Source: UBA5314 sp039679855 (lineage in GTDB: Bacteria > Bacillota > Syntrophomonadia > Syntrophomonadales > Syntrophomonadaceae). Taken from it: DNA of 35,912 nt. The notes beneath the pieces were generated by a model. The model was not told where the DNA came from, ran no database searches, and was given only the letters and a program-made list of their open reading frames with translations. Positions 7,934 through 15,606 of this stretch are shown piece after piece (positions within the stretch are counted from its first letter, which is position 1; every line of letters begins with the position of its first letter). Where the stretch lies: positions 1-35,912 of the forward strand of contig JBDKUE010000113.1 in NCBI GenBank assembly GCA_039679855.1. Direction: 5' to 3'. A program made the position numbers and the translations under genes.

Positions 7934-7969
7934 AGACGCCTCACCTGCAAACAGGTAGGGCGTCTATTT
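7934..7969 (+). terminator. Rho-independent terminator after the SLH gene
   Basis: AGACGCC and GGCGTCT form the outer stem, ACCTG and CAGGT the inner stem around CAAA. The hairpin spans 7934-7965 and is followed by ATTTTAT. Confidence 0.8.
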
Positions 7970-8029
7970 TATCGTTTTAAAAGGGCATTTCTTTTTATTT
8001 TGGCCCACAATATCTATATAAATAATAAA

Positions 8030-8107
8030 TGGTCGGAGTGACTGGATTTGAACCAGCGGCCTCTACGTCCCCAACGTAGCGCTCATACCAAACTGAGCTA
8101 CACCCCG
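8030..8107 (-). tRNA. tRNA-Pro, anticodon GGG
   Basis: Read on the minus strand, the sequence folds into a full cloverleaf. CGGGGTG pairs with CACTCCG in the acceptor stem, GCTC with GAGC in the D arm, CTACG with CGTAG in the anticodon arm, and GCTGG with CCAGT around TTCAAAT in the T arm. The anticodon loop is TTGGGGA, giving anticodon GGG, which reads CCC and CCU. Discriminator A and an encoded CCA follow. The 78 bases include the CCA. Confidence 0.95.
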
Positions 8108-8220
8108 ACGCAAAGAATATTTTATAATAGAACGGATTAATAGTCAAGAAGTTCCGATATGTTAGGTTTCAGTAGGGAATAACAGGGAAAACGAGCTTCT
8201 TTTTTTATCAATTCCTCTTG

Positions 8221-8448
8221 TTAATTAATAACCTTTATGCCTGATGGCCCAATAGGATTAACGTTTATTTCATATCCCGGAATCGCTATTTCTTCAAATT
8301 CCAACCTAACTGAGAAGCCTTCATCTTTATAGATTTGGTTTTTTCTCAAATTTATGTCCATTTCTATCTCGGATGCAGCTACACCTATCATGAGATTGTT
8401 GTTCACTGTATCACGAATCAGGTATAATTTTAACTTGTTATCACTCAT
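8221..8448 (-). CDS. Small hypothetical protein (75 aa)
   Basis: I do not recognise this 75-residue protein. It has a good ribosome site (GGAGG nine bases before the ATG) and no Cys, signal peptide or membrane segment. The sequence alternates charged and hydrophobic residues and is probably beta-rich, with a C-terminal IPGYEINVNPIGPSGIKVIN. It lies between the tRNA-Pro gene and a divergent YgbA-like gene, with no operon partner. Base composition is lower in GC than neighbouring metabolic genes. Confidence 0.6.
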   Translation of the reverse strand: MSDNKLKLYLIRDTVNNNLMIGVAASEIEMDINLRKNQIYKDEGFSVRLEFEEIAIPGYEINVNPIGPSGIKVIN

Positions 8449-8659
8449 GATGAAAATCCTCCAGTAATTATTAAAAGTACATTATCTGCAGCAAATTATA
8501 CCACTTTTCACACCCGTATCGACTATAACGTTGGATTTCAGTAGAATTGATAGGAAAGATTAAAATCATTCCGGGGAAAGCTTAAGATCTCTGGGAGATA
8601 ACCGGGATGGAGAAGGGCTCTTATGACGAAAAAGATATTAGACTCGCGGAGGTGGGTTT

Positions 8660-8983
8660 TTGACTTACTCAAGGAAGCTTGAGGCCCAAACATTGGATAT
8701 CATGTTAAAGATATATTGCCATGATAAGCATGGCAGCCAACCCGGAGCGCTGTGCGCCGAATGTACAAGTCTATCCCAATATGCCCATCAGCGCATTGAA
8801 AAGTGCTTTTACGGGGACTCCAAGCCGGTGTGCTCGAAGTGCCAGAAGCACTGCTACAAAAAGGATATGCGCGAATCCATAAAGAAGGTAATGCGCTATT
8901 CCGGCCCCAAGATGCTCTGGCACAGTCCTCTGCTGTCCATTCGGTACTTTTATCGCAAGCTTTTTAAAAGCAACGTAACGTAG
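8660..8983 (+). CDS. YgbA-like (nitrous oxide-stimulated promoter family) cysteine protein
   Basis: The 107-residue protein carries the cysteine pattern of the YgbA_NO family: C20, LCAEC (32/35), C49, PVCSKCQKHCY (58/61/65), then VMRYSGPKM. Members are small cysteine-rich proteins whose promoter in E. coli responds to nitrogen oxides; the biochemical role is not established, and metal binding is likely. The start is a TTG at 8660 with GGAGGTGG five bases upstream. The stop codon TAG is the first three bases of the MITE at 8981, so the native C-terminus may have been altered by insertion. Confidence 0.78.
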   Translation: MTYSRKLEAQTLDIMLKIYCHDKHGSQPGALCAECTSLSQYAHQRIEKCFYGDSKPVCSKCQKHCYKKDMRESIKKVMRYSGPKMLWHSPLLSIRYFYRKLFKSNVT

Positions 8984-9170
8984 TACAACGTTCCGTATAT
9001 TGTGTATATAAGTTGGAGCAGATCTTTTCGAAGTACAAGGCGGGCGGCGGCTCCTTGCCGTCCTGGCACCGCCGCATTAGCCCGTCCGTGGGCGTCAAGG
9101 AGTGAGTAATACTGGTAATTCGGAAAAATATGCCCAAATTATGTACATGAATATACGGAATGTTGTACTA
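8981..9170. mobile_element. MITE copy 1 (190 bp, terminal inverted repeats)
   Basis: The element begins TAGTACAACGTTCCGTATAT and ends with the inverted counterpart (ATATACGGAATGTTGTACTA). It contains no transposase. A second copy in the opposite orientation lies at 28846-29007. Both copies share, next to the left end, the stretch GTTGGAGCAGATC...GAAGTACAAGG, and in the centre GAGTAATACTGG and TAATTCGGAAAAA. This copy has an extra GC-rich block of about 60 bp (9041-9100) that the other lacks. Ends starting with TA suggest duplication of a TA target, as in IS630/Tc1-mariner elements. Its terminal TAG is the stop codon of both flanking genes. Confidence 0.85.
9050..9096 (+). repeat. 47-bp hairpin module inside the MITE, also present at 16438-16484
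   Basis: This block matches the reverse complement of 16438-16484 at 41 of 47 bases. It contains two small hairpins, TGCC-N5-GGCA and GCCCGTCCGTGGGC. In this copy an outer stem GCGGCGG/CCGCCGC also encloses the first hairpin. It is absent from the MITE copy at 28846-29007, so it is a separate module inserted into, or lost from, the element. Confidence 0.7.
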
Positions 9171-9839
9171 ACCGAGATTCAACCTGATTTTTTCCATCAG
9201 GCCCCAGTACATGACGTCTTCAAGGTTGTTGTACATGTTCTCCACGGATACAATACCCTCTGTTTCGGGAGCCATCCACCAGTAGTAATAATGGTTGCGC
9301 GACTTGTATTTTTTAGTCAGGGAGATCTCACCGGTCCCCTTCCCGCCTGCAATGGCAGCGGTCACTTCTTCGGGCAGGCTCTCGCGTATTATGCGGCACT
9401 GGCCGGGCTGAATCTTGGGCAGATCGGCCTCATTATCTACATAGGTTTTGACATAAGCTCCGCCTTCAACGGCGTTTTGCTTTATCATTTCCAGGTCAAT
9501 ATGATCCTCGTATTTGAAAAAACCATAAGCTATCGAAGTCATCAGCATGAAGCCGCTTCTCGCCATCAACTGGTTTATTTCTTTTACTACAATGAGCAAA
9601 GCCTGCAGTTCGTCTACTTTGGATGCTCCGGAATTCCGGGTAAACAGCACCCCGCAGTCGGAAATAAAGAATCCATCAATCCTGACCTTTTTAAAAGCCT
9701 GTCTCTTTAAAATTTTATATCCCCCGGAATAAAATGCATCCAGGGCCTCCAAGGCCTTGCCGCTGCGCATCATTTTCCTAAATCCCGCTATGTCCGTATA
9801 GGCCATGAAGGTGTTGCCTTCAAAACTCTTGGTAGCCAC
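9168..9839 (-). CDS. Class III nucleotide-cyclase-like protein
   Basis: The 223-residue protein shows the outline of a class III adenylyl/guanylyl cyclase domain and nothing else. TFMAYTDIAGF (10-20) carries the first metal-binding Asp, and DGFFISDCGVLF (about 55-66) the second, with SD in place of the usual GD. A long helix, MLMTSIAYGFF and AVEGGAYVKTY follow, resembling the later core of the fold. The canonical Asn-x3-Arg transition-state pair is not obvious, so activity is uncertain. No sensor or membrane segment is attached. The start is GTG at 9839 behind GGGGGTG. The stop TAG is the end of the MITE, so the C-terminus may have been changed. It lies 67 bases after the EamA gene on the same strand. 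Confidence 0.6.
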   Translation of the reverse strand: MATKSFEGNTFMAYTDIAGFRKMMRSGKALEALDAFYSGGYKILKRQAFKKVRIDGFFISDCGVLFTRNSGASKVDELQALLIVVKEINQLMARSGFMLMTSIAYGFFKYEDHIDLEMIKQNAVEGGAYVKTYVDNEADLPKIQPGQCRIIRESLPEEVTAAIAGGKGTGEISLTKKYKSRNHYYYWWMAPETEGIVSVENMYNNLEDVMYWGLMEKIRLNLG

Positions 9840-9906
9840 ACTGCACCCCCAGAAAATATTTTAATGCAATTTTAGCATTTATATCTCGACCGGAGCCGGA
9901 TTAAAT

Positions 9907-10788
9907 TCATTGAACCGAAGCAGTCTGATTTTTGGGTTCATTGCTCACCGCCAGGTAGATGCCCAAAAGGATAAGTGCTCCACCGGATAGTTGGTACCAG
10001 AGCAGGGCTTCTTTGAATATCAGGTAGCCCAGGATGCTGGCTCCCACCGATTCTCCCAGAATAGACACCGATACCAGCGGAGCCTTGACGTATTTCAAAG
10101 CCCAGTTGAACACCGCGTGCCCGCCAATACCCGGGCCCAGGGCCATTAAAAAGAACAGCACCCAATCGATATTTCGATATCCCGAGAGGGGCAACTCCAT
10201 ACCCAAGGTTGTGATCAAGAGGACCAGGGAAGCAACCCCGCTGACTATGAAAGTATAGGTCATGGTATCGACCCGAGCCCTTATGTAGCGGCCGGTTATG
10301 TAATATACCGCTATGAAGGCCCCGCTGGCCAGGGCCAGCATATCTCCCGCAAAACGCCCGTGCTGCAGATCGCCGGTAGCCACCAGACAGGAGCCGGCGA
10401 TAGCGATGGCAATACCGGCGGTCACCGCCCGGTTTACTTTTTCATGGAGCAGCAGCAGTGAGAAGGCCAGAACAAAGATGACCTGCAGGTTGGTAAAAAG
10501 AACCGAACTTGAAATACTGGTGTAGCTCAAAGAACTTATCCAGGCGGCCAGATGAAGAGCCAGGAAAAGCCCGGAAACGCACATGAATATGAAGTCCCTT
10601 TTGGAAAGGGCCGCAACTTTTTCAGGGAGGGATAATCCTTCCCACAAACCGGCTATTCCGGTAGTCATGATGAGGCGGTAGAGGGCTATGATGAGGGCCG
10701 GGGCGCTGCAGAACCTGATCATTATCGAGGAGGTGGACATGCAGAGCACGGCAAAGAAGATAGCCAGGTAGACGGGAAAGGCTTTCAT
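9907..10788 (-). CDS. EamA/DMT-superfamily permease
   Basis: This is a ten-helix inner-membrane transporter of 293 residues with two EamA repeats (about 5-140 and 150-285). The second repeat carries the typical GESVGASILGYLIFKEAL segment. The family exports amino acids, metabolites or drugs; the substrate here is unknown. Its ATG overlaps the livG stop in an ATGA junction, so it is translationally coupled to the branched-chain amino acid importer. An amino acid efflux or overflow role is a reasonable inference from that, but is not shown by the sequence. Confidence 0.85.
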   Translation of the reverse strand: MKAFPVYLAIFFAVLCMSTSSIMIRFCSAPALIIALYRLIMTTGIAGLWEGLSLPEKVAALSKRDFIFMCVSGLFLALHLAAWISSLSYTSISSSVLFTNLQVIFVLAFSLLLLHEKVNRAVTAGIAIAIAGSCLVATGDLQHGRFAGDMLALASGAFIAVYYITGRYIRARVDTMTYTFIVSGVASLVLLITTLGMELPLSGYRNIDWVLFFLMALGPGIGGHAVFNWALKYVKAPLVSVSILGESVGASILGYLIFKEALLWYQLSGGALILLGIYLAVSNEPKNQTASVQ

Positions 10789-11543
10789 TGTTCAACGCCC
10801 AGGTAGGATTGGATGACCAGAGGGTTGTTTTTCACTTCGTAAGGACTGCCCTCCGCGATCTTGCGGCCATAGTCGAGCACCGCAATCTGCTCGCAGATAT
10901 TCATAACCAGCTGCATATCGTGTTCAACCAGCAGGATGGTTAAGTGCATATCGTCCCGCATCTGTTGAATAAGACCCATCAATTCAACTTTTTCAGTGCT
11001 GTTCATGCCAGCCGCCGGTTCATCCAAAAGGAGCAGGGATGGTCTGCCGGCCAGGGCCCGGGCTATCTCCAGACGCCGCTGTTCGCCATAGGAAAGGCTG
11101 TTCGCATACTCCTGGCGTTTTTCATAGAGGCCCATCATGCCGAGCAGATCATCAACTTCATAGGAGGATTTTTGGTCAGAATGGCTGGCCTCAGAGCGGC
11201 TGAACAGGCGTGCTAAAATGCCTTCGGTCCACCCGGTGGCCACCTTAACATTATCTTCAACCGACAGGCGGTTGAACAGGCGAATGTTTTGAAAGGTGCG
11301 CCCTATTCCCAAACGAGCCACCCGGTATGAGGTCAGGCCGTCCAGTCTCCGGCCTCTAAAGGAGATCTTGCCTTCGCTGGGATGATAAATACCGGTTATC
11401 AGGTTAAAAAGCGTAGTTTTTCCGGCTCCATTGGGGCCTATAATCCCGTATATGCTTTTCTCTTCAACACTGAGATCAACCCCATCCAGGGCCCGTAGAC
11501 CTCCAAATTCCTGGCTGACCTTTTCGAGCATCAGGACCGGCAT
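10785..11543 (-). CDS. livG: Branched-chain amino acid ABC transporter, ATPase LivG
   Basis: This is one of the two ATPases of the high-affinity leucine/isoleucine/valine importer. The 252 residues include Walker A GPNGAGKTT (about 36-44), signature LSYGEQRRLEIARAL, Walker B LLLLDEPAAGMN and the H-loop in VEHDMQLV. The YRVARLGIGRTFQN stretch is typical of LivG rather than LivF. Its start overlaps the livM stop by 13 bases and its stop overlaps the EamA start, so it is part of a tight minus-strand operon. Confidence 0.92.
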   Translation of the reverse strand: MPVLMLEKVSQEFGGLRALDGVDLSVEEKSIYGIIGPNGAGKTTLFNLITGIYHPSEGKISFRGRRLDGLTSYRVARLGIGRTFQNIRLFNRLSVEDNVKVATGWTEGILARLFSRSEASHSDQKSSYEVDDLLGMMGLYEKRQEYANSLSYGEQRRLEIARALAGRPSLLLLDEPAAGMNSTEKVELMGLIQQMRDDMHLTILLVEHDMQLVMNICEQIAVLDYGRKIAEGSPYEVKNNPLVIQSYLGVEQ

Positions 11544-12418
11544 GTATTCACCTCTTTCTTACCCAGGCGCTTTTTAAGATCATAGATGCGAACATCACCC
11601 AGCAGACCATTGGGACGGAATATCATCAGGATAACCAGTAGCGCCCCGTAGAAAAGCATACGATATTCGGCTACTACGCGCAGCATCTCCGGGAGAATAG
11701 TGAGAATACCAGCCCCTAGAATTGTGCCTGGTATACTGCCCAGTCCTCCTAACACAACCATATTCAATAACTCAATAGAACGACTAAAATCAAAGTCCTG
11801 GGGGCTGATAAAATACATGTAGTGGCTGTACAGGGCACCACCCAGACCGCCTAAAAAAGCGCCTATAACAAAAGACCATACTTTTAAGCTGGTGGTGTTT
11901 ATTCCGCAGGCGGATGCTGCTATTTCATTTTCCCGAAGAGCATAGAAGGCCTTGCCGAGGCGCGAATTTAGCAGCCAAGCCGTCAATAATATCACCACCA
12001 CGGTAATGACAAACACCAGGGTAAACCCCGTTTCCTTCGGGATGCCGGATAAGCCAACCGCCTTCCCACCCGGTTCGAAGTTCAGGAAGAAAACCCTCAC
12101 TATTTCAGCAAAACCGATGGTAACAATAGCCAGGTAGTCACCCTCCAAACGCAGGGCAGGCAGACCGATGAGGAATCCGAAAGCAGCTGCCACCAGTGCC
12201 CCGGCTAAAATAGCCAGCCAGAAGGGCGCCCCCAGTTTTACAGTCAGGATAGCTGATGCATAAGCACCCAGGCTCATAAAACCGGCATGACCCATAGACA
12301 ATTGTCCGGTTACACCAGTTGTAATATTTAGTCCGAGAGCCATAATTATATTAATCCCTACCAGGATGATAATTCGCATGTAATAAGGGTCAATCCACTG
12401 GTTGATTAATTGGTCCAA
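11531..12418 (-). CDS. livM: Branched-chain amino acid ABC transporter, permease LivM
   Basis: This is one of two membrane subunits of the importer. The 295 residues hold about eight to nine hydrophobic helices. ALGLNITTGVTGQLSMGHAGF near the N-terminus and YALRENEIAASACGINTTSLK are the LivM signatures, the latter being the cytoplasmic loop that docks the ATPases. It overlaps livG and starts 10 bases after livH. A purine, urea or amide importer of the same family is possible, since binding-protein specificity cannot be read from sequence. Confidence 0.9.
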   Translation of the reverse strand: MDQLINQWIDPYYMRIIILVGINIIMALGLNITTGVTGQLSMGHAGFMSLGAYASAILTVKLGAPFWLAILAGALVAAAFGFLIGLPALRLEGDYLAIVTIGFAEIVRVFFLNFEPGGKAVGLSGIPKETGFTLVFVITVVVILLTAWLLNSRLGKAFYALRENEIAASACGINTTSLKVWSFVIGAFLGGLGGALYSHYMYFISPQDFDFSRSIELLNMVVLGGLGSIPGTILGAGILTILPEMLRVVAEYRMLFYGALLVILMIFRPNGLLGDVRIYDLKKRLGKKEVNTCRS

Positions 12419-12428
12419 TAAAAGTCAC

Positions 12429-13304
12429 CTACACTTTTTTACTGAGCTTACGCCCCAGGATTCCCTGCGGCCGCACTATTAGAACCAGAATCAATATTCC
12501 AAAAGCAATGGCGTCCTTGAAAGATGATGAAATATAGGCCACCCCCATTATTTCCAAAACCCCCAGGGTAATCCCCCCCAGCATGGCTCCGGGGATGGAG
12601 CCTATACCACCTAAAACTGCGGCGGCAAAGGCTTTTAATCCAGCCATGGTCCCCATATAGGGCCATACCGCGTTATAATAGAGCCCCACCATGACTCCTC
12701 CGGCGGCAGCCAGAGCAGATCCGATGGCAAAGGTAAAAGATATTATACGATTGACATGTATACCCATAAGGGACGCTGCTTCCAGGTCCTGAGAGCAGGC
12801 CCGCATAGCTTTACCTACCTTTGTTTTATGGGTCAGGTACTGCAGCCCGATCATAAACAGGGCTGAAACAACCAGTATAATGAGCTGCATTGAGGATATT
12901 TGTACCCCGCCTATTTGAAAAGAACCCAGGGAATATTCAGGCGGATAACGGCGGGTATTTACCCCTACGATTAAAACCATCAAGTTGGAGAGAAATATAG
13001 AAACCCCCAGGGCGCTTATTAATGGTGAAAGCCGGGATGATTTGCCTCTTAAAGGGCGGTAGGCGGTGCGCTCAACCAACATTCCCGCCAGCATGCACAG
13101 AGCCATGGCACCCAAAAGAGCAACTCCGATATTCACGCCGGCTACGGTTACCAGGAAAAGCCCGGTAAAGGCCCCCAGCATGTATATTTCGCCATGGGCA
13201 AAGTTTATTAATTGAATTATTCCATACACCATGGTATAACCCAATGCTATGAGTGCATAGGTGCTACCCAGGGTGATTCCGTTTAGCAACTGCTGCCAGA
13301 ACAT
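12429..13304 (-). CDS. livH: Branched-chain amino acid ABC transporter, permease LivH
   Basis: This is the second membrane subunit of the importer, with 291 residues and about eight helices. GSTYALIALGYTMVYGIIQL, INFAHGEIYMLGAF and RACSQDLEAASLMGIHVNRI are typical of LivH. The gene is separated from livK by a strong hairpin (13386-13420) and is followed after 10 bases by livM. Confidence 0.92.
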   Translation of the reverse strand: MFWQQLLNGITLGSTYALIALGYTMVYGIIQLINFAHGEIYMLGAFTGLFLVTVAGVNIGVALLGAMALCMLAGMLVERTAYRPLRGKSSRLSPLISALGVSIFLSNLMVLIVGVNTRRYPPEYSLGSFQIGGVQISSMQLIILVVSALFMIGLQYLTHKTKVGKAMRACSQDLEAASLMGIHVNRIISFTFAIGSALAAAGGVMVGLYYNAVWPYMGTMAGLKAFAAAVLGGIGSIPGAMLGGITLGVLEIMGVAYISSSFKDAIAFGILILVLIVRPQGILGRKLSKKV

Positions 13305-13385
13305 AAGCCACTTCCCTATTCATGTTCAGGTTTGATAATCATGTTTTGACGGTATTTTGTTGGTAATTAAAAGCCATATTGTACA

Positions 13386-13420
13386 TATTAACGGCCTGCC
13401 TCAGGGGCAGGCCGTTAATA
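13386..13420 (-). terminator. Perfect hairpin between livK and livH (probable partial terminator/mRNA stabiliser)
   Basis: TATTAACGGCCTGCC and its exact inverse form a 15-bp stem around a five-base loop, ten bases after the livK stop. There is no run of T after it on the minus strand. It therefore looks less like a full terminator than like a 3' stem that protects livK mRNA and lowers read-through, which would give more binding protein than permease. Confidence 0.65.
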
Positions 13421-13430
13421 TCAATTAAAA

Positions 13431-14600
13431 TCATATGGCAGCCGGGATCTTGGTCAATAAGGCATTGAATTTGCCGCCTTTTACGGTCAAAAGACATACC
13501 GGGTTCTTTATCGGTTCCCGATCAGCTCCAAAGGTTGTTTTACCTGATACGCCGGGATAGTCTTTTAATTTGGCAAGTTCAGCTTTAAATACCTTGGGAT
13601 CCGTACTCTGGGTCTTTTCCATAACATATGCCAAAATCATAACCGCATCATAGTACTGAGCCGAAAACATATCCGGATCCTCGTTGTACTTGGCACGGTA
13701 ATTCTTAACAAAAGCTTCAGTTTCAGCACCAGGTTGATCAGCAGTGAATCCGGCATAGTATATAACCTTTTCTTCAACCGCTTTGCCACCCAGTTTCATG
13801 AGATCCTGACCATAAAGGCCGTCTCCTCCGACCATGTTGATGTCTAATCCCTGTTTCTGTGCTTCATTCATTATTAAAGCAGCTTCAGTATAATAACCAG
13901 TAAAGACTAGCACATCGGGTTTAGCTTGTTTGAGCTTGGTCACCTGGGCCGTAAAATCAGTTTCCTTATCATTGATGCTGTCTTCAAGAATTATATTTCC
14001 ACCCTTGGCCTGAATGGCGGCCTTGAAAACGGGAGTCAATGCCGTGCTGTAGCCGTTGTTCAGAGAAGTAATTATAGCTATGTTCTTCCAGCCCTTGGTG
14101 TTTATCATCCAGTCCACAACCGATGGGGCTGCATATTTATCGACCAGGGTATTTCGGAAAATAAAATCTCCTATTTCAACTACACCGGGACTGGTAGCTC
14201 CGCCGGAGAGCAACACTACCTGATTTTTCTGAGCTATATCAGCCGCAATTTTGGTCAAACCGGTGCAGGGATCCCCTACCATAGCTACAACCTTATCGAC
14301 CGTTGCATACTTGGTCGCAATATTGGCAATTTCACGATTATCACCCTTATTGTCTTCATAGATCCCTTCAACTTTTTTGCCCAGAATGCCGCCTTTGGCA
14401 TTCAACTCATCAATAGCCATTTTCATTCCTTTTTCGGCTGGAATGCCGTAATTGGCTACATCTCCAGTTTTGGCTCCCAGGAATCCCAATTTAATAGTAT
14501 CGCTGGTAGTACCGCCGGTATTGCTCTTGCTGCATCCGGGAACCAGGGCGGCTAGTATTGTCAAACACAACACAATCGCTAAAAGCCGGTATTTTTTCAT
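13431..14600 (-). CDS. livK: Branched-chain amino acid ABC transporter, substrate-binding lipoprotein LivK
   Basis: This is the extracellular binding protein of the importer, about 389 residues. A lipoprotein signal (MKKYRLLAIVLCL...LVPGC) puts the lipidated Cys near residue 23, as expected for a Gram-positive-type ABC importer. The mature part shows the type I periplasmic fold (KLGFLGAKTGDVANYGIPAEKG, YEDNKGDN, FSAQYYDAVMILA). ATG at 14600 lies 11 bases after AGGAGG; an ATG at 14609 is only two bases after it and less likely. It is the first gene of the minus-strand liv run and diverges from livF. Confidence 0.9.
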   Translation of the reverse strand: MKKYRLLAIVLCLTILAALVPGCSKSNTGGTTSDTIKLGFLGAKTGDVANYGIPAEKGMKMAIDELNAKGGILGKKVEGIYEDNKGDNREIANIATKYATVDKVVAMVGDPCTGLTKIAADIAQKNQVVLLSGGATSPGVVEIGDFIFRNTLVDKYAAPSVVDWMINTKGWKNIAIITSLNNGYSTALTPVFKAAIQAKGGNIILEDSINDKETDFTAQVTKLKQAKPDVLVFTGYYTEAALIMNEAQKQGLDINMVGGDGLYGQDLMKLGGKAVEEKVIYYAGFTADQPGAETEAFVKNYRAKYNEDPDMFSAQYYDAVMILAYVMEKTQSTDPKVFKAELAKLKDYPGVSGKTTFGADREPIKNPVCLLTVKGGKFNALLTKIPAAI

Positions 14601-14886
14601 TCTCGACATAACCTCCTGTTCTTCAATGGGCTAGACAGTTTTCGCCTCCTTCATACATAATCTGCCGGATTAAGTATTCCGCACGGTTTGCCCAAATTCC
14701 TGCAAATAATTTTTCTACAAATAGCCGCATTTGTAAGGCTATAGAAATACCCCCGCTGGGTGCATAGCTAAATTTACGGCAGTTTTGTGCGAGGAAGGGA
14801 AATGGCAGTTGCTTTGCGAATATATAAAAGAATTCGGGAAAAAAGGTTGCTCTTTTTATTACCATTTATGGGGGTTTATTTTTGCT

Positions 14887-15591
14887 ATGCTTCAAATAAA
14901 GGAAATAGATGTTTTTTATGGCGTAATACATGCTTTAAAAGGAGTATCCATGGAGGTAGACGAGGGTTCTATCGCCACCGTTATCGGCGCCAACGGGGCC
15001 GGTAAAACCACCACCCTTAAAACCATCTCCGGGCTGCTCCGTCCGCGCAGCGGGTCAATATTATTCAAGGGGCAGGAAATATCGCGCCTCAGGCCTGATA
15101 AAATAGTAGGTCTGGGCATTTCCCAGGTGCCGGAAGGACGCCGGGTGTTTCCGGAGATGACGGTCATTGAGAACCTGGAGATGGGCGCCTACCTGCGCAA
15201 AGATAAAAAGACTGTCGCCCAGGATATTGACAACGTTTTTGACCGCCTGCCCCGCCTGCGCGAAAGAATCCGTCAGATGGCAGGAACCCTCTCCGGCGGA
15301 GAACAGCAGATGCTGGCCATCGGCCGCGCCTTGATGTCCCGTCCCCAACTTCTGATAATGGATGAGCCGTCCATGGGTTTGGCTCCCCTTCTGGTCAAGG
15401 ATATTTTTGATATAATCCAGGAAATTAACAGCCAGGGCACTACCATCCTTCTGGTGGAGCAAAACGCCCGCCTGGCTCTTTCCATCGCCCACCAGGCATA
15501 CGTGATGGAAACCGGCCAGATCGTGCTGTCCGGGCTGCCCGAGCAGTTGATAAACAGTGAGGACGTTAAAAAGGCCTACCTGGGAGGTTAA
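14887..15591 (+). CDS. livF: Branched-chain amino acid ABC transporter, ATPase LivF
   Basis: This is the second ATPase of the importer, 234 residues from the ATG at 14887. Walker A is GANGAGKTT, the signature is LSGGEQQMLAIGRAL, and Walker B is LLIMDEPSMGLA. The ISQVPEGRRVFPEMTV stretch is typical of LivF. A longer reading from 14785 adds 34 residues with no family similarity and was rejected. The gene is divergent from livK, unusual because livF normally ends a livKHMGF operon. It is followed after 15 bases by a CBS-ACT gene. Confidence 0.9.
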   Translation: MLQIKEIDVFYGVIHALKGVSMEVDEGSIATVIGANGAGKTTTLKTISGLLRPRSGSILFKGQEISRLRPDKIVGLGISQVPEGRRVFPEMTVIENLEMGAYLRKDKKTVAQDIDNVFDRLPRLRERIRQMAGTLSGGEQQMLAIGRALMSRPQLLIMDEPSMGLAPLLVKDIFDIIQEINSQGTTILLVEQNARLALSIAHQAYVMETGQIVLSGLPEQLINSEDVKKAYLGG

Positions 15592-15606
15592 CGGAGGTGT
15601 AACGAT

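Noticed and set aside
14623..14865. 80-codon minus-strand frame in the livK-livF gap
   Set aside because: It has no ribosome site, overlaps both promoters' space and shows no recognisable sequence.
14785..14886. N-terminal extension of livF
   Set aside because: The 34 extra residues resemble no LivF N-terminus; the family start is at the ATG at 14887.
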